A DNA stretch of 64,000 nucleotides from Escherichia boydii (GTDB taxonomy: Bacteria; Pseudomonadota; Gammaproteobacteria; Enterobacterales; Enterobacteriaceae), in assembly GCA_041890495.1 (NCBI GenBank), contig CP169086.1, positions 1,612,001-1,676,000 of the forward strand. Reading direction: 5' to 3'. Of the stretch, positions 26,276 through 35,194 are shown one piece after another. Each line of letters begins with the position of its first letter. Positions within the stretch are counted from its first letter, which is position 1. The notes beneath the pieces are model-generated. The model was not told where the DNA came from. It made no database searches and saw nothing but the letters and a program-made list of their open reading frames with translations. Both the position numbers and the translations under genes were made by a program.

Positions 26276-26932
26276 TCAGGGTGCAAGACGATCAATCTTC
26301 CACGCATCATTTTCACGCTGGTACAAAAAGCGGTCATGCAGGCGATGCTCACCACCCTGCCAGAACTCAATCTGTTCAAGGCTGACGCGAAAACCGCCCC
26401 AAAAGCTCGGCAATGGCACTTCGCCCTGTTGAAACTTCTGCTTCAGCTCCAGGAATTTACTTTCAAGGATACCGCGGGCAGAAATGCGACTGGACTGCTT
26501 CGAAACCCATGCACCAATCTGGCTATCACGCGGGCGGCTATGAAAATATTTCATCACTTCGAGAGTCGAAAGTCGTTCTGCTTTACCGATCACCATCACC
26601 TGGCGCTCAAGGGTATGCCACGGGAACAGCAGGCTAACGCGCGGATTATTTTCGATTTGATGTGCTTTACGGCTGCCGAGGTTGGTGTAAAACACCATGC
26701 CTTTTTCGTCGTAATGTTTGAGTAAAACGATGCGCTGATAAGGCTGACCATGTTCATCCACGGTAGCGACCACCATCGCGGTAGGGTCCGCCAGTTTGGC
26801 TTCACAAGCCTGAGAGAGCCAACGTTCAAAAAGGGTTAATGGATCGGCGGGAAGATCGCGGCGGCGTAACCCGCCTTTGGTGTATTCACGGCGCAGATGC
26901 GCGATTTGCTGCAATTCGTCGTTATCAGACAT
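26276..26932 (-). CDS. pdxH: Pyridoxamine 5'-phosphate oxidase PdxH
   Basis: PdxH is an FMN-dependent oxidase producing pyridoxal 5'-phosphate, 218 residues. FMN-binding ([21 protein letters not shown]) and C-terminal ([18 protein letters not shown]) family signatures are intact. Transcribed in the same direction as tyrS and pdxY. E. coli-like. Confidence 0.97.
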
Positions 26933-26990
26933 GGTTTTCTTTACGGATTGTCAGTGGGTGACGCTATTGTGCGCCGCCCCTGGAAAAATC

Positions 26991-27320
26991 TCAACGCTGT
27001 GGATTTTGTAACTGACAGTTATTCAAGACGATGCGGTCGCGTTTATAGACAGTCGCTTCATCGCCTTTCGACCAGAAAACATAGATTCCGTCAGTGTAAC
27101 GCGCGCCAGAGGCTGAAATGCCCTGTTTGAGATGCAGTAGTTGATTATCGTAAACAAAACTGACCTCCTGGCGCGGATTATTCAGTTTGACCGTCAACGG
27201 TTTTTCATCACACTGGTATTCCAGCGTATCGGTTTGCATGCGCTCAACCAGCTGATTAAAGGCGCTACAGCCGGAGAGAAGGACCGGCAAAATGATAATT
27301 AACAGTTTTTTCATAGTCAT
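26991..27320 (-). CDS. mliC: MliC, membrane-bound lysozyme inhibitor of c-type lysozyme
   Basis: MliC is a lipoprotein that inhibits host c-type lysozyme. The 109-residue product has a lipobox (LLSGCSAFN, Cys18) after a hydrophobic signal. The body is a small MliC/YdhA beta-barrel with the conserved SASGARYTDG and YKRDRIVLNNC segments. It lies downstream of anmK. It is the last E. coli-like gene of tract 3. Confidence 0.94.
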   Translation of the reverse strand: MTMKKLLIIILPVLLSGCSAFNQLVERMQTDTLEYQCDEKPLTVKLNNPRQEVSFVYDNQLLHLKQGISASGARYTDGIYVFWSKGDEATVYKRDRIVLNNCQLQNPQR

Positions 27321-27406
27321 ATCCCGAAGACTTTCCTGGTCTGGAGGGCATGGCTGCCCCCCTGTTTCGTTCCATTCTAACGACGACGCGCCGCGCTGAA
27401 TTTCAG

Positions 27407-28531
27407 TTAACTCTGATTATGACGTGGATTTGCCGGGAAAATCGCCCCGAGGACGCTCGCCTCACGCGCACCGGTAACCGACGGCAAGTTGCCCGGCAGT
27501 CCGGCAATGGTGCGCCAGGCAAGCCAGGCGAAGGCCAGCGCCTCCATATCATCACCGCTGATGCCGGCCTCATCGGTCGTGGTCACTTCGGTACCCGGCA
27601 GCAGCCCGGCAAGACGCGCCATCACCAGCGGGTTGCGGCTTCCCCCGCCGCACACCAGCAGGCGTTCACATCCGCCGCTGAGCAGAACCTGTTCGGAGAT
27701 CGACACGGCCGTCAGTTCGGCAAGCGTCGCCTGGACATCCTGCGGCGCGAGCGCCGGGAATGGCGCCAGCTGACGCTCAAGCCAGCCGAGGTTGAAGTAT
27801 TCACGCCCCGTGCTCTTAGGTGCCGGTAGGGCAAAATAAGGATCGCTCAGCATTGACTGCAGCAGCGGAATAATCACTTTTCCCCCGCTAGCCCACTCCG
27901 CGTTTTTATCATACGGTTGTCCACACTGCCGCCAGATCCAGGCATCCATTAACATATTGCCCGGGCCGGTATCGTAGCCGCGTACGGGCTGCCCCGGGAT
28001 GAGCATCGACAGATTGGCAATCCCACCAATGTTAAGCACCATGCGGCGTTCTGTAGGGTGAGCCAGTAACGCCTGATGGAACGCGGGAACCAGCGGCGCG
28101 CCCTGTCCGCCAAGGGCGATATCGCGACGACGGAAATCGCCAACCACCGTCACGCCCGTCTTTGCTACAATCTGGTTGTTATCACCGATTTGCAGGGTAT
28201 GCGGGGCATCTCCGCCGGGTTCATGCCAGACCGTTTGTCCGTGACACCCGATGGCCACAATATCCTGCGGGCGAAGATGTTCTTTTTGCATCAAAGCCTG
28301 CACCGCATCCGCAAACAGCGCCCCCAGGCGAACATCAAGCTGTCCAAGCTGGGAGAGGGTCAGCTGCTGCCCCTGACAGATACTCAGAATATCCTCTTTC
28401 AGTGCAATGGGGATTGGCCAGGTCAGGCTCGCCTGCTGCGCCACCATATTTTCGTCAATGGCGGCCAAAACGACATCTACCCCATCCAGACTGGTGCCTG
28501 ACATCACACCAATGTAGCGACCCGATTTCAT
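27407..28531 (-). CDS. anmK: Anhydro-N-acetylmuramic acid kinase AnmK
   Basis: AnmK cleaves and phosphorylates 1,6-anhydroMurNAc to MurNAc-6-phosphate in peptidoglycan recycling. The 374-residue product starts MKSGRYIGVMSGTSLDGVDVV, with the ATP-binding MSGTSxDG motif. It also contains GCHGQTVWHEP, VLNIGGIANLS, TGPGNMLMDAW and GGGSRNP. It is clearly Enterobacter-like, in contrast to the adjacent mliC. Confidence 0.95.
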   Translation of the reverse strand: MKSGRYIGVMSGTSLDGVDVVLAAIDENMVAQQASLTWPIPIALKEDILSICQGQQLTLSQLGQLDVRLGALFADAVQALMQKEHLRPQDIVAIGCHGQTVWHEPGGDAPHTLQIGDNNQIVAKTGVTVVGDFRRRDIALGGQGAPLVPAFHQALLAHPTERRMVLNIGGIANLSMLIPGQPVRGYDTGPGNMLMDAWIWRQCGQPYDKNAEWASGGKVIIPLLQSMLSDPYFALPAPKSTGREYFNLGWLERQLAPFPALAPQDVQATLAELTAVSISEQVLLSGGCERLLVCGGGSRNPLVMARLAGLLPGTEVTTTDEAGISGDDMEALAFAWLAWRTIAGLPGNLPSVTGAREASVLGAIFPANPRHNQS

Positions 28532-28727
28532 GCGCTTTCCTTACGTTGCGTGGGCTAAGGATATCCACTCAACCATAAACGGCTCAGCTTTGCCATCCGG
28601 CGATAATATTTTTTAACAATGTCAGACGCGTAACACTGGCGGATCCTGTTTATGTCTCGTTAAGTCAAATTCAAGTACAATTTTCTTATTGTTAGTGCAA
28701 AGATATGAACTATGGCTCCTTATGCCA

Positions 28728-28733
28728 TATAAT
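28728..28733 (+). promoter_or_regulatory. Candidate -10 element of slyB
   Basis: A perfect TATAAT lies 53 bases upstream of the slyB start. No good -35 stands 17 bases before it. A partial match to a direct-repeat PhoP box (TGTTTA-5-CGTTAA) lies further up at 28647-28663. slyB belongs to the PhoP regulon in E. coli and Salmonella, but this site match is imperfect. Confidence 0.4.
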
Positions 28734-28786
28734 TTAGCCATAACGGATGCCCCCAATCGGGCGTTTTTGGTGAACAGGAGATTCAA

Positions 28787-29254
28787 ATGATTTTACGTGT
28801 ACTGGGCGTTTCGCTGATTGGTTTAACTCTGGCTGGCTGTGTGAATGACAGTTCACTTTCTGGCGACGTTTACAGCGCTTCTGAAGCGAAACAGGTTCAG
28901 AACGTGACTTACGGTACGGTTGTTAACGCACGCCCTGTACAGATTCAGGGTGGTGATGAAAACAACGTGATGGGCGCAATCGGCGGTGCAGTCCTGGGTG
29001 GTTTCCTGGGTAACACCGTTGGCGGCGGTACTGGCCGCTCTCTGGCGACAGCCGCAGGTGCCGTTGCGGGTGGCGTAGCAGGCCAGGGCGTTCAGGGTGC
29101 TATGAACAAAACTCAGGGCGTAGAGCTGGAAATTCGTAAAGACGACGGCAGCACTATCATGGTTGTCCAAAAACAGGGCAGCACTCGCTTCTCTGCAGGC
29201 CAGCGCGTTGTTCTGGCAAGCAACGGAAGCCAGGTGACCGTTTCTCCACGTTAA
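28787..29254 (+). CDS. slyB: SlyB, outer-membrane lipoprotein
   Basis: SlyB is a 155-residue lipoprotein with a lipobox (LTLAGCVND, Cys18) and a glycine-zipper region (GAIGGAVLGGFLGNTVGGGTG, shown here in part). The C-terminus RFSAGQRVVLASNGSQVTVSPR is conserved. It guards outer-membrane integrity under PhoP-inducing stress. SD AGGAG precedes the start. Enterobacter-like variant. Confidence 0.95.
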   Translation: MILRVLGVSLIGLTLAGCVNDSSLSGDVYSASEAKQVQNVTYGTVVNARPVQIQGGDENNVMGAIGGAVLGGFLGNTVGGGTGRSLATAAGAVAGGVAGQGVQGAMNKTQGVELEIRKDDGSTIMVVQKQGSTRFSAGQRVVLASNGSQVTVSPR

Positions 29255-29258
29255 TTAA

Positions 29259-29290
29259 AAATGGATGTGGTCACCAGACCACATCCATTT
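29259..29290 (+). terminator. Hairpin after slyB
   Basis: AAATGGATGTGGTC (29259-29272) and GACCACATCCATTT (29277-29290) form a perfect 14-pair stem around ACCA, five bases after the slyB stop. The T tract is short, but stem strength suggests a terminator. Confidence 0.75.
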
Positions 29291-29449
29291 ACAATATATA
29301 TCACTCTCACAAATATATTTACAAAATATATTCACCACACCTATTATTAATCACAACGTATATTGTTTCTGCGCAAAGTATTTTTTTTGCCAATTGATTA
29401 GACTCTTCGCAATCACCTCTCTCCTTACATTATAATTTTGTTAAATTTT

Positions 29450-30811
29450 ATGCTTGCGAAAAATCGTTCTTTGAAGGGTCGTTATATCTCATTCTGCTTA
29501 GGCTGCATTGCTGTCATCGGGATATTACAAGCTCTATTTTCAAAACTCGTTGAATGGGTGCCGTCATTTTCACCGCTTTTATTCCCTACGCTCACCATTT
29601 TCCTGGTGGTGTTTCACCTGTTTATTGCCTGTTTTATGGCGATGAAATACTGGTGTGACAGAAGACGCTTGTATCTCATCGCTATCGCTTTCGCCTTTGC
29701 CGGTTCAACATTGCTGATGGTCGGAACGCTGTCCAGCTTTCCAGCCTGGCTGGATCTCTATCAGTTCAACGTTGTGAACTATAACGATGCAATGATTTAC
29801 TATATGTTCCGCCATCTTTTAATGGCACTGATGCTCATCATTGCGGCAATACTTTATATCACGCGCAATCATCCTCTCTCACGGCAGGCGCATATCTTCA
29901 TCGTGAGCGGAGCATTTGTTTTTACCACCGGTATAGTAGCGTTGGCCTGGATGTACTCCAGTCATTCACCTCTTTTATCGATTGACCTGGTTGATAATGA
30001 AACCCGTCAGTTTATGGTTCTCTGGAGCCATTTCATTAATATTTCATTAATCGTTCTCTGGGTGGTGACATTAGCAACGCTGATGTTTGTTACCCGCGTA
30101 CGCAATTTATTCTGGGTTGGCGGTAATTTCCTGTGCGTCTGCTATATCGTCACGCTTTCAATGCTGTTAGCGGGGGGACATGCCGAAGATATTTCCTGGT
30201 ACCGCGCCCGGTTATTTGAAACTGTCGCCACGCTGCTGATTATTTTTGTTCTGCTTTACGATGTCTTCAGACTGTATCGTGACTCGCACGTAAAATATCA
30301 GCAGTCCTATCAGAACTCGATTCGCGATCCGCTCACGCGCCTTTATAACCGCAGCTATTTTTATGAATCGTTAAACCAGGCGCTGGATATCGCCAGACCC
30401 AACCGCCCCGTTTCCGTCATCGTCAGCGATCTCGACCGCTTCAAGCGCATTAATGACACCTACGGGCATCTCCAGGGCGATAAGGTCCTGCAGTTTGTCG
30501 CCAACCTGCTGATGGATTCCGTGCGCCCGCAGGACATCGCGGCCCGTATCGGCGGCGAGGAATTTGTGCTGATGCTGGCCAATACGTCGGCAGACTCCGC
30601 CTACCAGGTGGCTGAGCGCATACGCCTGAAGCTAAGCAGCTTTGATAAAACCAGCAGTGACGGTCAGTTGCCGGAGCCCATCACCATCAGTATGGGGGTG
30701 TTTACGGCAACGTCATCAACGATAACCGCAGAAGCGTGCGTGGAAAGTGCCGACAAGGCGATGTATGAAGCGAAGGAGACGGGTCGTAATCGTGTGGTCG
30801 TCTTTAAGTAA
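29450..30811 (+). CDS. Membrane-anchored diguanylate cyclase (GGEEF)
   Basis: A 453-residue protein predicted to make cyclic-di-GMP. Residues 10-275 hold about seven to eight hydrophobic helices of a MASE-type sensor module, resembling MASE4. A linker precedes the GGDEF domain (about 288-453), with DPLTRLYNR, DLDRFKRINDTYGH and the active-site GGEEF at 368-372. The inhibitory I-site RPQD is at 359-362, five residues before, so product inhibition is expected. I chose the ATG at 29450; a TTG at 29438 is in frame, and neither has a strong SD. E. coli has no such gene between slyB and slyA, so this is an accessory insertion. It shares a terminator with slyA. Confidence 0.88.
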   Translation: MLAKNRSLKGRYISFCLGCIAVIGILQALFSKLVEWVPSFSPLLFPTLTIFLVVFHLFIACFMAMKYWCDRRRLYLIAIAFAFAGSTLLMVGTLSSFPAWLDLYQFNVVNYNDAMIYYMFRHLLMALMLIIAAILYITRNHPLSRQAHIFIVSGAFVFTTGIVALAWMYSSHSPLLSIDLVDNETRQFMVLWSHFINISLIVLWVVTLATLMFVTRVRNLFWVGGNFLCVCYIVTLSMLLAGGHAEDISWYRARLFETVATLLIIFVLLYDVFRLYRDSHVKYQQSYQNSIRDPLTRLYNRSYFYESLNQALDIARPNRPVSVIVSDLDRFKRINDTYGHLQGDKVLQFVANLLMDSVRPQDIAARIGGEEFVLMLANTSADSAYQVAERIRLKLSSFDKTSSDGQLPEPITISMGVFTATSSTITAEACVESADKAMYEAKETGRNRVVVFK

Positions 30812-30815
30812 AAAA

Positions 30816-30839
30816 AAGGCCTTGCTGCTGCAAGGCCTT
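30816..30839. terminator. Bidirectional terminator, diguanylate cyclase/slyA
   Basis: AAGGCCTTGC (30816-30825) and GCAAGGCCTT (30830-30839) pair around TGCT. An A run precedes it, giving a T run for slyA on the minus strand. It lies between convergent genes. Confidence 0.85.
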
Positions 30840-30847
30840 CGTGTTTA

Positions 30848-31283
30848 TCAGTCGCGGGACTGTAGCTCATGGATATTTTGCTCAAGGCGAGCAATCAGGC
30901 TTATGAGCATTTCCAGCTCCGCCGGTGAAACGCCTGAGAGGATTTCACCGCGCGGTTTTGTTAATAACAGCTTCCATTTCGCTGATCAGCGGCTCTGCCT
31001 TTTCCGTCAGTTTAATACGTTTAGCCCGACGATCGCTGGCACAAGTTTGACGCGAAATTAACCCTTTTTCTTCCAGTTGGTCCAGAGTACGGACCAGTGA
31101 TGGCTGCTCGATGCCAATCGCTTTTGCCAGTTGAATTTGCGACTGGTCTGGAGGTAACTGATGGATATTGTGTAACGTAACCCAATGGGTTTGTGTTAAC
31201 TCCAGCGGTTTCAGGCGATGGTCTATCAGAGCACGCCATATGCGCACCAACCGTGCCAGATCAGAACCTAGTGGCGATTCCAA
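30848..31283 (-). pseudogene. slyA: SlyA, MarR-family regulator, frameshifted chimera
   Basis: SlyA is a winged-helix dimer that counteracts H-NS silencing and responds to small aromatics. Residues 1-110 (SPLGSDLARLVRIWRALIDH onward) are identical to E. coli. After EMEAVINKT an extra C at about 30955 shifts the frame to an early stop at 30945. Past it the other frame continues RGEILSGVSPAELEMLISL to a stop at 30848, an Enterobacter-like C-terminus. The gene is thus an E. coli/Enterobacter fusion with an indel at the junction. The start may be TTG at 31283, with AAGGAG nine bases upstream, or ATG at 31289, which lies directly against the SD. Confidence 0.85.
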
Positions 31284-31300
31284 TTTCATCTCCTTATAAT
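30955..31300. other. E. coli-like tract 4 (slyA 5' part)
   Basis: Only about 350 bases: the first 110 codons of slyA and perhaps part of its leader. ydhI to the right is Enterobacter-like. SlyA is highly conserved in enterobacteria, so this tract is the least certain of the six. Confidence 0.5.
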
Positions 31301-31475
31301 TAGCTTGCTAAGATATTATGCGGCTTTTAGAATAGTGTGCAGCAATTGTATTGCTAAAACAAATGTATTGCTGCATTCATCGAACTTAAAAGTATGACTT
31401 ACACTGAATTGTGATGCTTCATCATACTATGACAAGCCAACGCGGCATTCTGTTCACTGCAAAGGATTTCTGCCC

Positions 31476-31712
31476 GTGACGTTTTTTCATCGCTCAGAGG
31501 GTTTACCCCTTCAGGATCTGATCTTCGGTGCGTCAGTCTACTTTCCTCCCCTGTTTAAGGCCGTTCTGGTGGGCTTTATCTTCTGGCTCATCGCGCATCG
31601 TCTGCTTCGCGACTGGATGTACTCCGGTGAAATCTGGCATCCCATGCTGATGGATCTTTCCCTGTTTGCCCTTTCCGTATGCCTGGGCCTTGCCGTTTTG
31701 ACTGTGTGGTGA
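31476..31712 (+). CDS. ydhI: YdhI, DUF1656 family small membrane protein
   Basis: This is a 78-residue two-helix membrane protein of the DUF1656 family. Its members are found next to AaeB/FusC-type efflux pumps. The signature PLQDLIFGASVYFPPLF at the N-terminus is intact. It is followed three bases later by ydhJ and then ydhK, making an efflux operon divergent from slyA, which regulates ydhIJK in E. coli. Confidence 0.9.
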   Translation: MTFFHRSEGLPLQDLIFGASVYFPPLFKAVLVGFIFWLIAHRLLRDWMYSGEIWHPMLMDLSLFALSVCLGLAVLTVW

Positions 31713-31714
31713 AT

Positions 31715-32575
31715 ATGTCCCTGAAAACGCTAAAGTACTTTTCCACTCTGTTTATACTTGCCCTCGCGCTGATTGCGGGCTGGTGGGTGTGGAATTTTTA
31801 TATGCAGTCGCCGTGGACCCGTGACGGCAAAGTTCGCGCTGAGCAGGTCAGCATTACCCCTCAGGTGTCGGGAAGCATTACGGCGCTGTTGGTTAAGGAT
31901 AACCAGTTCGTCAAAAAGGGAGATGTTTTATTCCGAATTGACGACACCCCGTACCACATTGCGATCCTGAACGCCCAGGCGCAGCTGGCAAAAGCCGAGT
32001 CGGATCTGGCAAAGGCCAACAACGAGGCCAACCGCCGCCGCCACCTGTCGCAAAACTACATTTCAGCGGAAGATTTAGATACCGCCAATATCAACGTTAA
32101 GGCAATGCAGGCTAACGTCAACGTGGCGGAGGCAACGCTGAAGCAGGCGCAGTGGCAGCTCACACAAACCGAAATTACGGCACCTGTCGATGGATGGGTG
32201 ACCAACCTTTCTGCCCGCGTGGGTAATTATGCCACCACGGGACAACCGATATTCGCCCTCGTTGACAGCCACTCCTTCTACGTCGTGGGCTATTTCGAAG
32301 AGACCAAGCTTCGGCATATCCGCGAGGGATCGCCCGCCACCATAACGCTTTATAGCGGCCCGCAGAAGTTACAGGGTCACGTAGCCAGCATTGGCCGCGC
32401 CATTTACGATCAAAGCGTCGAAACGGATTCCGGCCTGGTGCCGGACATCAAGCCGAACGTGCCCTGGGTGCGTCTGGCCCAGCGCGTTCCGGTTCGCGTG
32501 GAGTTTGACAATTTACCGCAGGACATCACGCTGGTCTCCGGCACCACCTGTACTGTCTCCATCGGAAACCGGTGA
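31715..32575 (+). CDS. ydhJ: YdhJ, membrane-fusion protein (HlyD/EmrA-like)
   Basis: This is a 286-residue periplasmic adaptor with one N-terminal membrane helix (about 8-26), a split biotinyl-lipoyl domain (VSITPQVSGSITALLVKDNQFVKKGD and the later ITAPVDGWV) and an intervening coiled coil. It pairs with YdhK as an aromatic-acid-type efflux system. The start at 31715 follows the ydhI stop; the end overlaps ydhK in ATGA. Confidence 0.92.
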   Translation: MSLKTLKYFSTLFILALALIAGWWVWNFYMQSPWTRDGKVRAEQVSITPQVSGSITALLVKDNQFVKKGDVLFRIDDTPYHIAILNAQAQLAKAESDLAKANNEANRRRHLSQNYISAEDLDTANINVKAMQANVNVAEATLKQAQWQLTQTEITAPVDGWVTNLSARVGNYATTGQPIFALVDSHSFYVVGYFEETKLRHIREGSPATITLYSGPQKLQGHVASIGRAIYDQSVETDSGLVPDIKPNVPWVRLAQRVPVRVEFDNLPQDITLVSGTTCTVSIGNR

Positions 32576-34617
32576 TGAAGCTGCCGGCACTCTCCTGGCA
32601 AAACACGCCGTGGATCAAAGCGACGCGTCCTCAGTGGCGCTACGCGCTGCGTAACGGCATTGCCATGTGTCTGGCGCTGACCGTCGCCTATTACCTGAAC
32701 CTGGATGAGCCCTACTGGGCGATGACGTCTGCCGCGGTGGTGAGTTTTCCGACGGTCGGCGGGGTGATCAGTAAGAGCCTTGGGCGCATCGCCGGAAGCC
32801 TGCTGGGCGCCACCGCGGCGCTAATTATCGCTGGCCATACGCTGAACGATCCGTGGCTGTTCCTGCTAAGCATGGCAGCATGGCTGGGGTGCTGTACCTG
32901 GGCCTGCGCCCATTTTACCAATAACGTCGCTTACGCGTTCCAGCTGGCGGGCTATACCGCCGCCATTATCGCCTTTCCGGTGGTTAACGTGCTCGACACC
33001 ACCGAGCTGTGGGATATCGCCCAGGCGCGCGTTTGTGAAGTGATTGTCGGGATCCTCAGCGGCGGCTTCATGATGATGATCCTCCCAAGCACATCCGACG
33101 GCACCGCGCTAATCACTGCGCTAAAGACCATGCATACCCGGTTGCTGGAACACGCGAGTCTGCTGTGGCAACCGGATACCAGCGACGATATACGCCTTGC
33201 GCATGAAAAGGTAATCGGGCAGATCCTGACCATGAATCTGTTGCGTATTCAGGCGTTCTGGAGCCATTACCGCTTTCGCCGCCAGAACACTCTGCTTAAC
33301 TATCTGCTGCATCAGCAGCTGCGCATGACCAGCGCTATCTCCAGCCTGCGCCGGATGCTGCTCAACTGGCCGACGCCGCCTGAAAACACCCGAGCCGTGA
33401 TTGAAACGCTGCTTGCGGCCCTCGCGCGCCCGGATGCGGACATTTACACCGTATACACCGTAGCGCGGATAATCGCCCCGCTCGCCCCGGTTGATGAGAA
33501 CGACTATCGCCATCGCGCCTTCTGGCAACGTCTGAATTACTTTTGCCGACTCTACCTGCGCAGCAGCCGCTGGATTAACGCGGTTGAGAATGCCACGCCG
33601 GTCACGGAGTTCAACGTTCCCGGGAGCCCGGCTCTCGCCCGCCATACCGACTATCTGGAAGCGCTGTGGAGCGGTTTTCGCACCTTCTGTGCGCTGATGC
33701 TGGTGGGGGCGTGGAGCATTACCACGCAGTGGGAGTCCGGTACGGCGGCCCTGACGCTTGCCGCCATCAGCTGCGTGCTTTACTCCGTCGCGGCTTCGCC
33801 GTTCAACTCGCTTACGCTGCTGCTGCGTACGCTGGTGCTGCTGTCGCTGTTCAGCTTCGTGGTTAAATTTGGCCTGATGGTGCAGATAAGCGATCTATGG
33901 CAGTTCCTGCTGTTTCTGTTTCCGCTCTTGACCACCATGCAGCTGCTCAAGCTGCAAATGCCAAAACAGGCGGGCCTCTGGGGGCAGCTGATTGTCTTTA
34001 TGGGCTCGTTTATCTCCGTGACCAATCCGCCGGTTTATGATTACGCCGATTTTCTCAATGACAACCTGGCTAAAATCCTTGGCGTGGGGCTGGCGTGGCT
34101 GGCTTTCGCGGTGTTGCGACCCGGCTCCGATGCACGCAAGAGCCGCAGGCATATTCGGGAACTACGCAGAGGGTTTGTCGACCAGCTCAGCCGTAAACCA
34201 CATCTGAGCGAAAACGAGTATGAATCGCTGGTCTATCATCACGTCAGCCAGCTGAACAACAGCCAGGACGCGCTGTCCCGGCGCTGGCTGCTGCGCTGGG
34301 GCGTGGTGCTGTTGAACTGCTCGCATGTGGTCTGGCAGCTCCGTGGGTGGGAAACACGTTCCGACCCGCTGTCGCAGGTTCGTGATGTTTGCATCTCCCT
34401 GCTGCGCGATGTGATGAGCGAACGCGGTGTACAGCAGCGCCCGCTGGCAACCACGCTGAATGAACTGCAGCGGATCTGCGATACGCTTGCGCGACATCAT
34501 CTCCCCGCCGCCCGTGATTTGGCCTCGATAATCTGGCGGCTGCACTGCTCGCTGTCGCAGCTGGAGCAGGCTCCACCGCCGGGTACGATTGGGGATCAGA
34601 TCACGCCGCAGGCATAA
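32575..34617 (+). CDS. ydhK: YdhK, FUSC/AaeB-family inner-membrane efflux protein
   Basis: This is a 680-residue member of the aromatic acid exporter (ArAE/FUSC) family, with two membrane blocks (about 18-170 and 365-510) and cytoplasmic regions between and after. SFPTVGGVISKSLGRIAGSLLGA and LRPGSDARKSRRHIR are shared with E. coli YdhK. Start ATG at 32575 overlaps the ydhJ stop; GTG at 32572 is also possible. Its 3' end overlaps the convergent sodC by 22 bases. Confidence 0.92.
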   Translation: MKLPALSWQNTPWIKATRPQWRYALRNGIAMCLALTVAYYLNLDEPYWAMTSAAVVSFPTVGGVISKSLGRIAGSLLGATAALIIAGHTLNDPWLFLLSMAAWLGCCTWACAHFTNNVAYAFQLAGYTAAIIAFPVVNVLDTTELWDIAQARVCEVIVGILSGGFMMMILPSTSDGTALITALKTMHTRLLEHASLLWQPDTSDDIRLAHEKVIGQILTMNLLRIQAFWSHYRFRRQNTLLNYLLHQQLRMTSAISSLRRMLLNWPTPPENTRAVIETLLAALARPDADIYTVYTVARIIAPLAPVDENDYRHRAFWQRLNYFCRLYLRSSRWINAVENATPVTEFNVPGSPALARHTDYLEALWSGFRTFCALMLVGAWSITTQWESGTAALTLAAISCVLYSVAASPFNSLTLLLRTLVLLSLFSFVVKFGLMVQISDLWQFLLFLFPLLTTMQLLKLQMPKQAGLWGQLIVFMGSFISVTNPPVYDYADFLNDNLAKILGVGLAWLAFAVLRPGSDARKSRRHIRELRRGFVDQLSRKPHLSENEYESLVYHHVSQLNNSQDALSRRWLLRWGVVLLNCSHVVWQLRGWETRSDPLSQVRDVCISLLRDVMSERGVQQRPLATTLNELQRICDTLARHHLPAARDLASIIWRLHCSLSQLEQAPPPGTIGDQITPQA

Positions 34618-35114
34618 CGCGCCCCGCCGCCGCCAAGCGGTTTAGGCCGATCGGACATATTGTCGCCGCCGACGTGAATCATTAGCGCTTTACCTTTTAC
34701 CTCGTCCAGCTTTTTCAGACGCGGTGCGACAACGGGATCGGTGGCTTTACCGTCGTTATTGACCACCAGCACGGGCAGATCGCCCAGATGTCCCATACCA
34801 TCCGGGCCCTCATGCTTGCCGGTATGCTGGGGATCCAGGTGCCCCCCTGCCGCTTCCGCCGCCGACGCTTTACCCTCTTTTAATGCGGGCTGACAGCTGC
34901 CTTTGGCGTGAACATGAAAACCATGCTCACCGGGAGGGAGTGCTTTGAGGTTGGGAGCGAACTCCAGTCCTTTGTCGGTTTCCGTGATTTTCACCGTACC
35001 GATGGACTGGCCCACACCCTGAGAGGTGACGAGATTCATTTCCACTTCGTCGCTGGCTGCCTGCGCCCCTGCGCAAACAACCAGCGTGACCAATGCCAGA
35101 GCAAAACGCTTCAT
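34596..35114 (-). CDS. sodC: Periplasmic Cu,Zn superoxide dismutase SodC
   Basis: SodC dismutates superoxide in the periplasm. The 172-residue precursor has a cleavable signal (ALALVTLVVCAGAQA). Metal-ligand histidines lie in GEHGFHVHAKGSC and GGHLDPQHTGKH, with the C-terminal GGGARYACGVI. SD GGAGG precedes the start. It overlaps the ydhK end on the opposite strand. Confidence 0.95.
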   Translation of the reverse strand: MKRFALALVTLVVCAGAQAASDEVEMNLVTSQGVGQSIGTVKITETDKGLEFAPNLKALPPGEHGFHVHAKGSCQPALKEGKASAAEAAGGHLDPQHTGKHEGPDGMGHLGDLPVLVVNNDGKATDPVVAPRLKKLDEVKGKALMIHVGGDNMSDRPKPLGGGGARYACGVI

Positions 35115-35194
35115 ATGACCTCCGCTGGTTATTTTTTGCCCCTTAAGTGTATACCAGGGGCAAAGATTTCACCGGAAAGTCACCTTCTGGCGGT

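Larger units (their letters stand above)
18087..27340. other. E. coli-like tract 3 (rsxD to mliC)
   Basis: This is the longest tract, about 9 kb. Products of rsxG, rsxE, nth, dtpA, gstA, pdxY, tyrS, pdxH and mliC read as E. coli proteins essentially without change, and lower-GC intergenic DNA accompanies them. Frameshifts occur only in rsxD at its left end. rsxC before it and anmK after it are Enterobacter-like. Confidence 0.8.
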
